A stretch of DNA of 64,000 nt from Clostridiales bacterium (GCA_024690965.1 JAILOG010000019.1:62001-126000), one strand, 5' to 3'. Numbered from the stretch's first letter, positions 36,023 to 46,550 are shown. The notes: generated by a model from the letters alone, not told the origin. Numbers and translations are program-made.

Positions 36023-39000
36023 AACATTCCCAGACAAAACAAAGCTTACATTTGACCGCGGAATAACATCGGTTGTGGGTCCTAACGGAAGCGGAAAGAG
36101 TAATATAAGTGACGCGATTCGCTGGGTTTTGGGAGAGCAGTCTACAAAATCTTTGCGGTGCGCAAAAATGGAAGATGTTATTTTTAAAGGCACCGATAAC
36201 CGTAAGAAAAACGGCTTTGCTGAAGTAACACTTACAATAGAAAACAGCGACCGTGTTTTGCCGTATGACGATAATGAGGTCTCGGTTACACGCAGATTTT
36301 ACAGAAGCGGCGAAAGCGAATATTTAATAAATAAGGCAACCGTAAGGCTAAAAGATATCCATGAACTGTTTATGGATACAGGCTTGGGGCGCGACGGATA
36401 TTCTATGATCTCGCAGGGTAAAATAGACAGCATTGTTTCCTCAAAAAGTGAAGAACGCAGAGAAATATTTGAAGAAGCCGCGGGAATTTCGCGTTACCGT
36501 TACAGAAAAACAGAGGCGGAGCGCAGATTAAAATCGACAGAAGAAAACCTTTACAGATTAAGAGATATCCTCACCGAGCTTGAAGACAGGGTGGGGCCGC
36601 TTAAGGTGCAGTCTGAAAAAGCCGTTAAATTCTTGGATTATTCAAAAGAAAAACGGGGATTGGAAATAGGCATTTGGCTTGATACGATAAATAAATCGGA
36701 AAACCGTCTGCGTGAACAGGAGGACAAGCTTCTTACAGCGTCTGCTGAATATGATAGTTACGGTATTGAGCTTGAAAACGCCGCCAAAAAAGGCGAAGAG
36801 CTTTATAATTTATCTTATCAAAAAAACCTGGATAATGAATCTGTTCGTGAGCAAATAGCGCAGGCTGACCGTGAGATAACTCTGCTCAACGAGAAAAGCG
36901 CGGTTGAGAAAAATGACATCATCCACAACGAAGAAAATATTAAGCGCCTTGAAAGCGAGATAGAGTTTACGTTACAGTCAGCGGCGGCGCTGAGTAATTT
37001 AAGGCTTGAAAAACAAAAGCAAATAGAAGAAAAGCGTGAGCTTGCCGTAAAGATGCTCGCAAGCTACGCCGAGAAAGCAAAAAATCTTAATGTAATAAAC
37101 GAAAACGAACTAAAGTATTCCGACAAAACACAAAAGCTTACCGCAAAGCTCGCACAGCTTAATTCTAAGTGCGCCGAAGCGAGAATAAAAGAAATGACGG
37201 CTTCGGGCTCACTGGGAGAAATAGGCGAGAGACTTGTTAACATACGCGCATCCGAAGATGACGCGAAAAAAGCCATTGCAAAGCTTGAAGAATACACGGA
37301 GCAATTAAAAGAACATTCCGAAAAGTGCGCCGAACAAATAGAAAGCAGCTCACAGTCTTTGGAAGGCTGCAAAATGCTTTATGAAAACAGGCTTGAAAAA
37401 GCGGAAAAGGCTAAGAGAGAATCTGAACGCCTTAACCTTGACGCTAAAGAATATGAACGCCGTATGAGAATACTTGAAGATTTGGAGAAAAACCTTGAAG
37501 GTTTCTCAAACAGCGTAAAATCCGTTATGAAAGAGGCTTCGCACTCAACATTGTGGGGAATAATAGGTCCCGTATCTAAAATCATCACGGTTGAAAGCGA
37601 ATACGCCATTGCGATAGAAACAGCCTTGGGCGCGGCAATGCAAAACATTGTCTGCAATGATGAAAAATCAGCCAAAAGCGCGATTGCATTTCTGAAAAGG
37701 ACAAACGGCGGACGCGCCACATTTTTGCCGCTGACAAACATAAAAGGCAATGTGATAAATGAAAACGGTCTGCAAAGCTGTGCGGGCTATGTTGATATTG
37801 CCAGCCGTCTTTGCGGATTTGACGGAAAATATAAAAATATAGTTGAAAACCTATTAGGACGCACGATAATAGCGGAGGATATTAATTTCGCGGCAGAAAT
37901 AGCTAAAAAATACAACTATAAATATAAGATAGTTACCTTAGACGGGCAGGTAGTAAATGCAGGAGGCTCATTTACGGGTGGTTCTTTTGGAAAAAAATCG
38001 GGCGTGCTGAGCAGAGCAGGAGACATAAAGAGGTATAAAGAGCGTGCCGAACAGCTCGCAAAGGAATCCCTCGATATGCTTGCGGAATATAAAGAGCATT
38101 ACAAAAAGGCAGAAAAAATAAGAGCCGATATGCTGATATATGAGTCTCAGATATCAAATAGCCGTGAAGATAAAATAAAATTTGACACGGAGCGCGACGC
38201 GAAGCTTGCCGAGCTTGAAAACTCGAGGCGCGCATTAAAGCTTATGCTCGATGAAGAGGCAACTTCTTCCGCGCGAACAAAAGAGTTTTCAAACCAGCGT
38301 GACAATGCGCACAGGCTCGTTGAAGAAATAAGCGCGCAAATTATAGAAACAGAGGCTGACATTGCGCTTATAACGGGCGACAAAGAGCAGATATCAAAAA
38401 ACAGGCAGGAGCTTAACGAAGAGCTTGAAAAAATGCGCCTGAGCGCCGCCCTCAACGAAAAAGAAATAGAAACGCTTGCGGCAGACGCCCAAAAGGCAGA
38501 GCTGAGCGAACAGGAGCAGCGCGGCAGAAGAGAACAGCTTTTGTTTGAAATAGAAAATATTAAAAACTCAAACGAGGAAAAGCAAAAGAGTATTGAAACA
38601 ACAAAGCTGTTAACAGAAGAAAAAGAAGCTTTACGCGAAGCGCTCAAACAAAAAATAGAAAGCACGAATGCCGAGCGTATGCAGCTTGAAAAGGAAATTT
38701 CGGCGGCAAGAAACTCAGAGCGTGAGATTCAAAACAAGCGTGAGATATTGGGCAGGGAGCTTGCAAGGCTCGAAGAGCAAAAGCTTAATTTGCAAAAGAA
38801 ATATGACGACATAATTGCAAAGCTTTGGGAAGAATATGAGCTTACAAAAAACGAGGCACAGCGTGAGCAGATAGATATAGAAGACATTTCTGCCGCAAAT
38901 AAGCGTTTAAACGAGCTAAAAGGCAAAATAAAAGCTTTGGGAAATATAAATGTAGGGGCGATAGAGGAATATAAAGAAGTAAACGAACGCTACACATTTA

Positions 39001-39560
39001 TGAGTGCGCAGGTAAGTGATGTTGAGAAATCTAAAGCGGATATAGAAAAGCTTATAAGCGAGCTTGTAAAGCAAATGACTGTTACATTTGTGCAAAGATT
39101 TAAAGAGATAAATGAAAACTTCAATTCTACATTTAAGGAGCTTTTCGGCGGAGGAAAAGCCGCTTTAGAGCTTACCGCGCCAGATGATATACTAAACAGC
39201 GGAATAGATATAATATGTAATCCTCCGGGGAAAATAGTAGAGCATTTAGAGTTGCTTTCGGGCGGAGAAAAGGCATTGGTCGCAATCGCGCTTTACTTTG
39301 CGATAATGAAGGTAAGCCCTGCGCCTTTCTGTGTTATGGATGAGATAGAGGCGGCGCTTGATGACGTTAATGTTTACAGGTTTGCGGCTTATCTAAGAAG
39401 AATGAACGCCAACACGCAGTTTATACTCATAACACACCGTCGCGGCACAATGGAAGAAGCAGACGTGCTTTACGGCGTTACCATGCAGGACAAGGGAATA
39501 TCTAAGCTTTTAAAGCTTGAAACAACAGAAATAGCTTCCAAACTTCCCGGAATTAAGTAA
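35988..39560 (+). CDS. smc: Chromosome segregation protein SMC
   Basis: 1190 residues, standard length. The ABC head half has GPNGSGKSNISDAIRWVLG. Long coiled coils flank a hinge at about residues 515-640 (with GPVSKIITVESEYAIAIE at its start). The C-terminal head has LSGGEKALVAIALYFAI and DEIEAALDDVN. It condenses chromosomes with ScpA and ScpB. The ATG at 35988 overlaps the radical SAM gene by 35 bases and has GGAGGA upstream. Confidence 0.97.
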   Translation: MILKSLEIQGFKTFPDKTKLTFDRGITSVVGPNGSGKSNISDAIRWVLGEQSTKSLRCAKMEDVIFKGTDNRKKNGFAEVTLTIENSDRVLPYDDNEVSVTRRFYRSGESEYLINKATVRLKDIHELFMDTGLGRDGYSMISQGKIDSIVSSKSEERREIFEEAAGISRYRYRKTEAERRLKSTEENLYRLRDILTELEDRVGPLKVQSEKAVKFLDYSKEKRGLEIGIWLDTINKSENRLREQEDKLLTASAEYDSYGIELENAAKKGEELYNLSYQKNLDNESVREQIAQADREITLLNEKSAVEKNDIIHNEENIKRLESEIEFTLQSAAALSNLRLEKQKQIEEKRELAVKMLASYAEKAKNLNVINENELKYSDKTQKLTAKLAQLNSKCAEARIKEMTASGSLGEIGERLVNIRASEDDAKKAIAKLEEYTEQLKEHSEKCAEQIESSSQSLEGCKMLYENRLEKAEKAKRESERLNLDAKEYERRMRILEDLEKNLEGFSNSVKSVMKEASHSTLWGIIGPVSKIITVESEYAIAIETALGAAMQNIVCNDEKSAKSAIAFLKRTNGGRATFLPLTNIKGNVINENGLQSCAGYVDIASRLCGFDGKYKNIVENLLGRTIIAEDINFAAEIAKKYNYKYKIVTLDGQVVNAGGSFTGGSFGKKSGVLSRAGDIKRYKERAEQLAKESLDMLAEYKEHYKKAEKIRADMLIYESQISNSREDKIKFDTERDAKLAELENSRRALKLMLDEEATSSARTKEFSNQRDNAHRLVEEISAQIIETEADIALITGDKEQISKNRQELNEELEKMRLSAALNEKEIETLAADAQKAELSEQEQRGRREQLLFEIENIKNSNEEKQKSIETTKLLTEEKEALREALKQKIESTNAERMQLEKEISAARNSEREIQNKREILGRELARLEEQKLNLQKKYDDIIAKLWEEYELTKNEAQREQIDIEDISAANKRLNELKGKIKALGNINVGAIEEYKEVNERYTFMSAQVSDVEKSKADIEKLISELVKQMTVTFVQRFKEINENFNSTFKELFGGGKAALELTAPDDILNSGIDIICNPPGKIVEHLELLSGGEKALVAIALYFAIMKVSPAPFCVMDEIEAALDDVNVYRFAAYLRRMNANTQFILITHRRGTMEEADVLYGVTMQDKGISKLLKLETTEIASKLPGIK

Positions 39561-39575
39561 GGAGGAGTATTCACC

Positions 39576-40493
39576 ATGGGATTTTTTCAAAAGATAAAGG
39601 ACGGACTAAAAAAAACAAGAGAATCCGTAATGAGCCAAATAAACACCATGCTCAATTCGTTTACAAAAATAGACGAGGAGCTTTTTGAAGAGCTAGAAGA
39701 GCTTCTTATAATGAGCGATGTGGGTATGGTAACGGCAGAGCGGATTTGCGATGATTTGCGAAAAGAAGTAAAAAGGCAGGGCGTTACCGATCCGCAAAAG
39801 ATAGGCGATTTGCTTGAGGAAACCATAATAGGACTTATGAACAACGACGAGGAGCTTCATATTTCTACAAAGCCTTCTGTGATACTTGTAATAGGTGTAA
39901 ACGGCGTGGGAAAGACCACCACAATAGGAAAAATGGCGGCGGAGCTGAAATCAAGAGGTAAAAAGGTTTTGCTTGCGGCTGCGGATACTTTCAGGGCGGC
40001 TGCGATAGAGCAGCTTGAAATATGGGCACAGCGCGCAGGAACAGACATAGTTAAGCAGCAAGAGGGTTCGGACCCCGCGGCGGTCGTTTTTGACGCTATA
40101 TCAGCGGCAAAGGCAAGAGGAGCCGACGTAATAATCTGTGATACGGCAGGCAGACTTCACAACAAAAGACACCTTATGGACGAGCTTGCAAAGATAAACA
40201 GAATCATTGACAGAGAATTGCCCGATGCCGACAAAGAGGTACTTTTGGTGCTTGACGCGACAACGGGACAAAATGCACTTAACCAGGCAAGAGAATTTCA
40301 AAATGCCGCGGGCATTACGGGTATTGTGCTTACAAAGCTTGACGGCACCGCAAAGGGCGGCGTTGTTATCGCAATATCAAACGAGCTTGATTTGCCTGTA
40401 AAATATATCGGCGTAGGCGAACAGCTTGACGATTTGCAACCGTTTAACTCTAAAGAATTTGCGCGCGCGCTTTTTACAAAAGAGAACGACTGA
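39576..40493 (+). CDS. ftsY: Signal recognition particle receptor FtsY
   Basis: 305 residues. SRP-type GTPase that docks ribosome-SRP complexes at the membrane. G1 [24 protein letters not shown] and [10 protein letters not shown] are intact. The acidic N-terminal A domain is very short, as in many Gram-positives. Follows smc by 15 bases with AAGGAGGAG. Confidence 0.97.
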   Translation: MGFFQKIKDGLKKTRESVMSQINTMLNSFTKIDEELFEELEELLIMSDVGMVTAERICDDLRKEVKRQGVTDPQKIGDLLEETIIGLMNNDEELHISTKPSVILVIGVNGVGKTTTIGKMAAELKSRGKKVLLAAADTFRAAAIEQLEIWAQRAGTDIVKQQEGSDPAAVVFDAISAAKARGADVIICDTAGRLHNKRHLMDELAKINRIIDRELPDADKEVLLVLDATTGQNALNQAREFQNAAGITGIVLTKLDGTAKGGVVIAISNELDLPVKYIGVGEQLDDLQPFNSKEFARALFTKEND

Positions 40494-40539
40494 CATAAAA
40501 CGAAAGGAATAAGCGAAATAATCGCACTTAAAAGAAAAT

Positions 40540-41148
40540 ATGGAGATACTTCTTGCTTCTGAAAACGCCCATAAATTAGAAGAGCTTTCACGAATTTTAA
40601 AGCCTTTGGGATTTGATGTTGTAACACCTCGCCAAAAGGGGATAGATTTAGGGCTTGTGGAGGAAACCGGAGATACATTAATTGAGAATTCACGCATAAA
40701 AGCAAATAACGCGAGAAAAATTTCGGGTATGCCGGTCATCGCGGACGATACGGGGCTTATTGTTGAAGCTTTAGGCGGATTGCCGGGTGTTCATACGGCA
40801 AGGTTCGCGGGTGAAAACGCAACCGACAAAGAGAATGTGGATAAGCTTTTGAATGAAATGAAAAATGTGCCGAAATTCAAGCGCGCGGCAAAGTTTGTAA
40901 CCTCAATTTGTTGTATTTTAAGCGATAGTATTACTATTGAGGTCGAGGGCGAGTGTAAAGGCGAGATTGCGTTTGAACGCTCGGGTGATAACGGATTCGG
41001 CTATGACCCTGTGTTTATATGTGAAAAATACGGCAGAACATTTGCAAACTGCACCGCAGAGGAAAAAGACAGCGTAAGCCACCGCGGCAACGCACTGAGA
41101 AAACTGAAGGACAAGCTTATAAAGGTCAATATTTTAAACGAGGAGTAA
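40540..41148 (+). CDS. rdgB: XTP/dITP diphosphatase (RdgB/HAM1 family)
   Basis: 202 residues. House-cleaning enzyme hydrolysing non-canonical purine triphosphates. The N-terminal S-E-N-A-HKLEEL motif, the ADDTGLIVEALGG metal-binding site, GVHTARFAG and FGYDPVF are present. The ribosome-binding site is weak. It lies 46 bases after ftsY and seven before yhbY. Confidence 0.95.
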   Translation: MEILLASENAHKLEELSRILKPLGFDVVTPRQKGIDLGLVEETGDTLIENSRIKANNARKISGMPVIADDTGLIVEALGGLPGVHTARFAGENATDKENVDKLLNEMKNVPKFKRAAKFVTSICCILSDSITIEVEGECKGEIAFERSGDNGFGYDPVFICEKYGRTFANCTAEEKDSVSHRGNALRKLKDKLIKVNILNEE

Positions 41149-41155
41149 TATAATT

Positions 41156-41464
41156 ATGCTTACAAGCAAGCAAAGGGCGTATTTGCGCTCATTGGCAAAC
41201 GGAATTGATACCATACTTATAGTCGGAAAGGGCAGCATAACAGAGCAGGTGATAAAGCAGGCAGACGACGCTCTTACAGCAAGAGAGTTAATAAAAGGAA
41301 AAACGCTTGAGACCTGCGAGCTTTCACCGAGAGAAACTGCGGAGAAAATAGCATCTGCAGTAAATTGTGACGTTGTTCAGGTAATAGGCACAAAATTTGT
41401 GCTGTACAGAAAAAATCAAAAAGACCCCAAAATAGTATTGCCCAAGGCGGCAAAAAAGATATGA
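41156..41464 (+). CDS. yhbY: YhbY-type RNA-binding protein
   Basis: 102 residues, a single CRM domain: LTSKQRAYLRSLAN at the start, IVGKGSITEQVI as the conserved glycine loop and QVIGTKFVLYRKN near the end. It associates with pre-50S ribosomal subunits. Its stop overlaps the ATG of the phosphoesterase gene (ATGA). Confidence 0.93.
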   Translation: MLTSKQRAYLRSLANGIDTILIVGKGSITEQVIKQADDALTARELIKGKTLETCELSPRETAEKIASAVNCDVVQVIGTKFVLYRKNQKDPKIVLPKAAKKI

Positions 41465-41982
41465 AATGGCTTATTGCGTCCGATATTCACGGTTCAATAA
41501 AGCATTGCGAGCGTTTGGCAACCCGTATAGTTTTCGAAAACCCCGATAGAATATTGCTTTTGGGCGATATTTTGAAAGGATTTTATTTTGGCGACGAACC
41601 CGAGAGAGTTGCCGCACTGCTTAATACGTTCAGCGACAAAATATTGTGTGTAAAGGGCAATTGCGATTATCAGGAAGATATAAAGCTTCTTGATTTTCCC
41701 GTTTCAAATTATGAGATAATACATTTCGGAGACAAAGTGGCATATGCGCATCACGGACATATGTATTTTGATTTTACAAAGCTTAAAAAAACGCCTGATA
41801 TCATACTCAGCGGTCACACCCATAAGCCTGAAAACATAGTCGAGTTCGGACAAATACTGCTTAATCCCGGTTCGGTATCTATGCCGAGAGGCGGCAGCAG
41901 GCACGGCTATATGACGTTTGAGGATAACACATTTTATTTTAAAGACTTAGACGGTGAGGTTTATGATAAATTTTGTCTGTAA
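41461..41982 (+). CDS. YfcE/MJ0936-type metallophosphoesterase
   Basis: 173 residues. The metal ligands of the calcineurin-like fold are all visible: SDIHG, LLGDIL, VKGNCDY, HHGH and SGHTHKP. Related proteins hydrolyse phosphodiesters in vitro; the natural substrate is unknown. Last gene of the run that begins at 27864. Confidence 0.9.
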   Translation: MKWLIASDIHGSIKHCERLATRIVFENPDRILLLGDILKGFYFGDEPERVAALLNTFSDKILCVKGNCDYQEDIKLLDFPVSNYEIIHFGDKVAYAHHGHMYFDFTKLKKTPDIILSGHTHKPENIVEFGQILLNPGSVSMPRGGSRHGYMTFEDNTFYFKDLDGEVYDKFCL

Positions 41983-42240
41983 TAATATGCTTAAATATAT
42001 TAAGTTAATTGAGTCTGCGGGCTTTATAATTGCCTTGCTGGAATAAAAGCTTAATTTACTTAAAGTCGGATTATGCCGCAAGCGGAGACTTAAGACGGTG
42101 TTAGCGTCAATTTATAAATTATGGTTATTAACATAGAATTATGTAATTAAATAAAATTGAACATCAATGTGTATATGACATACATAAGCTTGTATAATTG
42201 TGCAAATCCAAATGAAAAAGAGGGCTGACCGAGAAAAAGG

Positions 42241-42388
42241 GGGGCTTGCGTCCACCCCACGGGGGCACTCCCCCGGGTGGTCGCGAAAGGGGTTTCCAAA
42301 GGGGGAAACAGCCGACGGGTTTCCCCCTTTGGTGTCCTTTGCCTACTTTCCCACATGGGAAAGTAGGTGCCTGCCCGGCATAAGGGCA
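42241..42388. repeat. GC-rich island of four consecutive hairpins
   Basis: Within the gene-free stretch 41983-42584, an AT-rich setting, lie four back-to-back hairpins. (A) CCACCC-cac-GGGGG-cact-CCCCC-GGGTGG at 42252-42280, extended by GCG/CGC. (B) CCAAAGGGGGAAAC / GTTTCCCCCTTTGG, 14 bp perfect, 42296-42332. (C) CCTACTTTCCC / GGGAAAGTAGG, 11 bp perfect with loop ACAT, 42342-42367. (D) TGCCC / GGGCA, 42372-42388. The frames open across it on both strands are low-complexity products of the palindromes and not credible proteins. It may be a structured RNA or a mobile palindromic repeat unit. The rest of the gap shows nothing I can support. Confidence 0.6.
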
Positions 42389-42528
42389 AAATAACGGAAT
42401 AATTAATATTGTGTTGAAAATGATAATGAAGCGTAGAGTGCTTCACCGTCGGTATTATTATACATATTGAAAACTTACATTTCCAAACCCTTAAATTTAT
42501 GTGAAGAATTTAAGTAATATGGCATATA

Positions 42529-42570
42529 AAAAATCAACCGTTGTGTAAAAACTACAGCGGTTGATTTTTG
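42529..42570 (-). terminator. Terminator of glmS
   Basis: AAAATCAACCG pairs with CGGTTGATTTT with further G-U and A-T pairs inside. On the minus strand it lies just after the glmS stop and runs into TTTTTT. Confidence 0.85.
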
Positions 42571-42584
42571 ACTTTTATTACTGT

Positions 42585-44414
42585 TTATTCTACTGTAACT
42601 GATTTCGCAAGGTTTCGGGGCTTATCTACATCGTTGCCCCTGAGCAACGCGGAATAATAAGCCATAAGCTGAAGCGGAACACACGCGATCATCGGCATAA
42701 GCATATCTATTGTTTTCGGCAGGCTTATTATGTAGTCCGCAACGTCTGAGGGAAGCTCAACGCCCTCTTTTAATACGACTATTGTTGTGGCTCCGCGTGC
42801 CTTTACCTCTTTGATATTGCTTATCGTCTTATCAAAAAGATCATCCTGTGTAGCAACAGCTATAACGGGCAAACCCTCCGTTACAAGTGATATTGTGCCG
42901 TGCTTTAATTCGCCCGCGGCGTACGCTTCAGAGTGAATATAGCTTATCTCTTTAAGCTTTAACGAACCCTCCATGCTTAATGCGTAGTCAAGTCCTCTGC
43001 CAATATACAAAAGGCTATCCGAGTTGATAAGCTTAGAGGCAATATATTGTGAATTTTCAAGCTGATTTTTTATAACTTCCGAAATTTTATCGGGAATCTC
43101 GTTAAGAAGTTTTATATAATTTTCACATTCTGTTTGTGATATTTTTCCCTTTGCAAAAGCAAGTCTGAAAGCAAACAAATACATAACCGAAAGCTGCACC
43201 ATATACGCCTTTGTGGACGCAACGGCAATTTCAGGTCCCGCAAGGGTATATATAAGCTTTTCGGCTTCTCTTGCGATGGAGCTTCCCTTTACGTTTACTA
43301 CGCCCAGCGTTTTTGCGCCGAGAGCTTTAGCGAGCTTAAGCGCGGCGAGGCTGTCGGCAGTCTCGCCCGACTGAGATATTATTATAACCAAATCCCTTTC
43401 ATCGAGAATAGGTGATTTGTACCTGAATTCTGATGCGATCTCAACGTTTACGGGAACGCGCGCAAGCTTTTCTATTGCGTATTTTCCTACAACTCCCGCG
43501 TGCATTGCCGTGCCGCACGCAACAATGTGTATTTGGCGAATGTCGCTGAGAAAATCATCGTCTATCCCACATTCTTCAAGCGTGGGCATACCGTCTTTTA
43601 TACGGGGCAAAACCGTTGTTTTTACCGATGTGGGCTGTTCGTTAATTTCTTTTATCATAAAGTGTTCGTAACCGCATTTTTCGGCGGCGTCCATATCCCA
43701 ATCGGCTGTTTTTAATTCTTTTTGGAGCTTTTGATAGTGAAGATCGTATATTTTTGCGCCGTATCTGCCCAGTACGGCAATTTCGTTATGCTCTAAGAGA
43801 TAGTAATTCTTTGTATATTTAAGTATTGCTGGCACATCTGAGGCAATAAAGCTTTCGTTTTCACCCACCCCCACTATTAATGGGCTTTCTCTTCTGAGTG
43901 CAAAAATGTACTCGGGATAATCGTTAAACATTATCGCGAGCGCAAAGGAGCCTTCAAGATCTTCGGTGGTTTCTATAATCGCCTTTACGGGGTCGCAGTG
44001 GCGGCAATAGTAAAAATCGAGAAGTTGTGCCACTACCTCTGTGTCCGTGTCGCTAACAAAAGTTTTACCCTGAGATATAAGATAATCCTTTAATTTGCGG
44101 TAATTTTCAATTATACCGTTATGTACTATTGTAACGTTTTTTCCGCAGTGCGGATGAGAATTTATATCGGACGGCTCGCCGTGGGTTGCCCATCGGGTGT
44201 GTCCTATTCCCGCAATACCCTTTGGCTTTCCTGTTTTCTCCATTTTTTTAACAAGGTCGGAAAGTCTGCCTTTAGATTTGGCTATTTTTATATTTCCGTC
44301 TTCAAATACGGCTATTCCGGCGCTGTCGTAGCCTCTGTATTCAAGTTTTGAAAGCGCGTCTACAAGGACGTCGCTGCAGTCTCTGTAACCATAGTAGCCC
44401 ACTATTCCGCACAT
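42585..44414 (-). CDS. glmS: Glutamine-fructose-6-phosphate aminotransferase
   Basis: 609 residues. Makes glucosamine-6-phosphate, the first step to UDP-GlcNAc and peptidoglycan. Catalytic Cys2 (MCGIVGYYG), then HTRWATHG and the SDTDTEV segment in the amidotransferase half; two SIS domains follow with CGTAMHAG, SQSGETADS and ASTKAYMVQ. The C terminus PRNLAKSVTVE is the conserved end. No glmS ribozyme fits in the 52 bases between it and the upstream gene, so control by GlcN6P, if any, must be different. Confidence 0.97.
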   Translation of the reverse strand: MCGIVGYYGYRDCSDVLVDALSKLEYRGYDSAGIAVFEDGNIKIAKSKGRLSDLVKKMEKTGKPKGIAGIGHTRWATHGEPSDINSHPHCGKNVTIVHNGIIENYRKLKDYLISQGKTFVSDTDTEVVAQLLDFYYCRHCDPVKAIIETTEDLEGSFALAIMFNDYPEYIFALRRESPLIVGVGENESFIASDVPAILKYTKNYYLLEHNEIAVLGRYGAKIYDLHYQKLQKELKTADWDMDAAEKCGYEHFMIKEINEQPTSVKTTVLPRIKDGMPTLEECGIDDDFLSDIRQIHIVACGTAMHAGVVGKYAIEKLARVPVNVEIASEFRYKSPILDERDLVIIISQSGETADSLAALKLAKALGAKTLGVVNVKGSSIAREAEKLIYTLAGPEIAVASTKAYMVQLSVMYLFAFRLAFAKGKISQTECENYIKLLNEIPDKISEVIKNQLENSQYIASKLINSDSLLYIGRGLDYALSMEGSLKLKEISYIHSEAYAAGELKHGTISLVTEGLPVIAVATQDDLFDKTISNIKEVKARGATTIVVLKEGVELPSDVADYIISLPKTIDMLMPMIACVPLQLMAYYSALLRGNDVDKPRNLAKSVTVE

Positions 44415-44466
44415 TAAATTTTCCTCCGAATATCAGTTTATTGTAAATTATATGTAAGTAACGCAG

Positions 44467-46371
44467 TTAATTATTTGTCTTGTGGTTAAATGTCGGGACG
44501 ATAGTCTCAAGCATTTTTACTGTTTTTTCCGAATCATTTTCATCGGCGTATTTTTTCAGCTCTTCAAGCTGTTTTATAAACTGCTCTCTGTCGATATGTA
44601 TTTGATTTCCTACAAATATTTTTTTGTTGGCTGTTGATTTAAGTCCTTCTTCGTCCATAAGGAGCTCTTCGTAGAGCTTTTCGCCCGGTCTCAGTCCCGT
44701 AAAGATGATTTGAACGTCTTTATAGGGCACTTTGCCGTACATTTTGATAAGGTTTTCTGCGAGTGAAAGTATTTTTACGGGTGAACCCATATCAAGCACA
44801 AATATTTCTCCGCCTTTTGCGATGGCTGCCGCCTGCATTACAAGCGCAACGGCTTCCGGTATTGTCATAAAGTAGCGTATAATATCGGGGTGAGTTACGG
44901 TAAGAGGCTTGCCCGATTCTATCTGACGTTTGAACAGCGGGATAACAGACCCGTTAGAGCCGAGCACATTGCCGAATCTGGTCGCGATAAATTCGGTTTT
45001 TCCGTTGCTTTGCGCCATATACTGCGCGATCATTTCGCAGCAGCGCTTTGTGGCGCCCATAACATTTGTGGGATTTACCGCTTTATCCGTGGATATCATT
45101 ATGAATTTGTTAACGCCGTATGTTTCGGCAAGCTTCATTACATTAAACGTTCCGAAAATATTGTTTTTAACAGCTTCTTCCGGAGAATCCTCCATTAAAG
45201 GAACGTGTTTGTGCGCCGCGGCATGGAAAACTATTTGCGGTTTGTATTTTTCAAAAATCAGAGACATTTTATCAAAATCACGCACGGAAGAAATAAGCGA
45301 AACAATGTTTACATCGCGCCCGTACTCCATAAACAGCTCCTGCTGTATCTCGTAAAGGCTGTTTTCGTAAATGTCTACAAGCACGACAAGACGCGGCTTG
45401 TATTTTATTATCTGCCTTACAAGCTCAGAGCCTATTGAGCCTCCCGCGCCGGTTACCATACAAACCTTACCGTTTATAAGCTCGGATATCTCTTTCTTAT
45501 CAAAGGTGACCGGATCTCTGCCGAGAAGATCTTCTATCCTGATATCTTTGATTTGATTCATAATATGGTTGTTTGAATCTTCAAAGAAAACGTTGCTCAA
45601 ATACGGTACTATTTTTATATCGCATTTCGTGTCGGCGCAAGAGTCTATTATACGCTTGCGGTTTTTTTCATCACAAGAGGGAATAGCGAATATTATAAGT
45701 TCTATATCGTGCTTTTGAGAAAGCTCTGCTATTTGCTTGGTTGTTCCCAAAACGGGAACATTTTCTATGTGCTTGTGCAGCTTTGCAGGGTCATCGTCTA
45801 CTATGCAAACAGGAAGATAATTTCTCGATGAATTGTTAGGGTCTGTTTGCGCGTTTTGTATTTCTCTTAATATCATTTTGCAGGCGTTGCCGGCACCGAT
45901 GATCATAACGCGCTTTTTGTAAAGCTCGCGCTCGTGGCGGTTGATGCTCAGAAACGCTTTTCTGAAAACAAATCTGAAAGCGCATATTGTAAACAGCTGA
46001 ACTGCCGCGCACAGAATAAAATAGCCTTTAGGCACGCTGAATACATTTACAAGCGTGGCGTAATTTTCCATTATCTCAAACACCATAATGGTAACTGCGG
46101 AGCCGCTGATAATTCCTAAAACACAAGATACGTAGTCTTTAATTCTCGCATTTCTCCATAAAATTGAATAGGCGCCGAAGATCCACAGAAATATAAAACT
46201 GAAAAAGCTTTGAAATAATATTGCGACAAAAATTTTACGGTAACCCATGATATAATTACCGCCGAGATAATTTGCCGTAACGGGCAATATCCACGCGACA
46301 ATGATACCTATTGAGAACATCATAACTATATCTGCCAAAATGAGTATAAGTTTTCTTAAATTTATTTTCAT
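44467..46371 (-). CDS. CapD/WbpM-like nucleotide-sugar 4,6-dehydratase
   Basis: 634 residues. About four N-terminal membrane helices (residues 1-120) anchor it. A CoA-binding-like Rossmann domain follows (IGAGNACKMILREI), then the SDR domain with GAGGSIGSELVRQI and the SMK-type catalytic segment STDKAVNPTNVMGATKR, as in WbpM-type UDP-GlcNAc 4,6-dehydratases; Met replaces the usual Tyr. It starts surface glycan or glycosylation-sugar pathways. The ATG at 46371 is chosen for GGGGG eight bases ahead; the ATGs ten codons earlier lack a site. Separated from glmS by 52 bases, so the two may be co-transcribed and share the UDP-GlcNAc supply. Confidence 0.88.
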   Translation of the reverse strand: MKINLRKLILILADIVMMFSIGIIVAWILPVTANYLGGNYIMGYRKIFVAILFQSFFSFIFLWIFGAYSILWRNARIKDYVSCVLGIISGSAVTIMVFEIMENYATLVNVFSVPKGYFILCAAVQLFTICAFRFVFRKAFLSINRHERELYKKRVMIIGAGNACKMILREIQNAQTDPNNSSRNYLPVCIVDDDPAKLHKHIENVPVLGTTKQIAELSQKHDIELIIFAIPSCDEKNRKRIIDSCADTKCDIKIVPYLSNVFFEDSNNHIMNQIKDIRIEDLLGRDPVTFDKKEISELINGKVCMVTGAGGSIGSELVRQIIKYKPRLVVLVDIYENSLYEIQQELFMEYGRDVNIVSLISSVRDFDKMSLIFEKYKPQIVFHAAAHKHVPLMEDSPEEAVKNNIFGTFNVMKLAETYGVNKFIMISTDKAVNPTNVMGATKRCCEMIAQYMAQSNGKTEFIATRFGNVLGSNGSVIPLFKRQIESGKPLTVTHPDIIRYFMTIPEAVALVMQAAAIAKGGEIFVLDMGSPVKILSLAENLIKMYGKVPYKDVQIIFTGLRPGEKLYEELLMDEEGLKSTANKKIFVGNQIHIDREQFIKQLEELKKYADENDSEKTVKMLETIVPTFNHKTNN

Positions 46372-46411
46372 AGAGAAAACCCCCGGGAAATAAACCATCA
46401 TATTTTACGAA

Positions 46412-46441
46412 ATTATACTACAAATTACACACATTTGTCAA
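46412..46441 (-). promoter_or_regulatory. Promoter of the capD-like/glmS unit
   Basis: On the minus strand TTGACA (46441-46436), 18 bases, TATAAT (46417-46412): both hexamers are exact consensus. Confidence 0.7.
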
Positions 46442-46550
46442 ATAATATGAGTAAATACATCGGCAATAAATATATGCAAATAATTACCACGAAAAACGAG
46501 GCTCAAAGTCCTAATAATACATATACAAGCATAAAGGGAGGAGCGATATT

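Noticed and set aside
42147-42446. Open frames on both strands across the hairpin island
   Set aside because: The translated products are Gly/Pro/Arg-rich by-products of the palindromes, with no ribosome-binding site.
44415-44466. glmS ribozyme upstream of glmS
   Set aside because: Only 52 bases separate the two genes, far too short for the ribozyme, and no core motif is visible.
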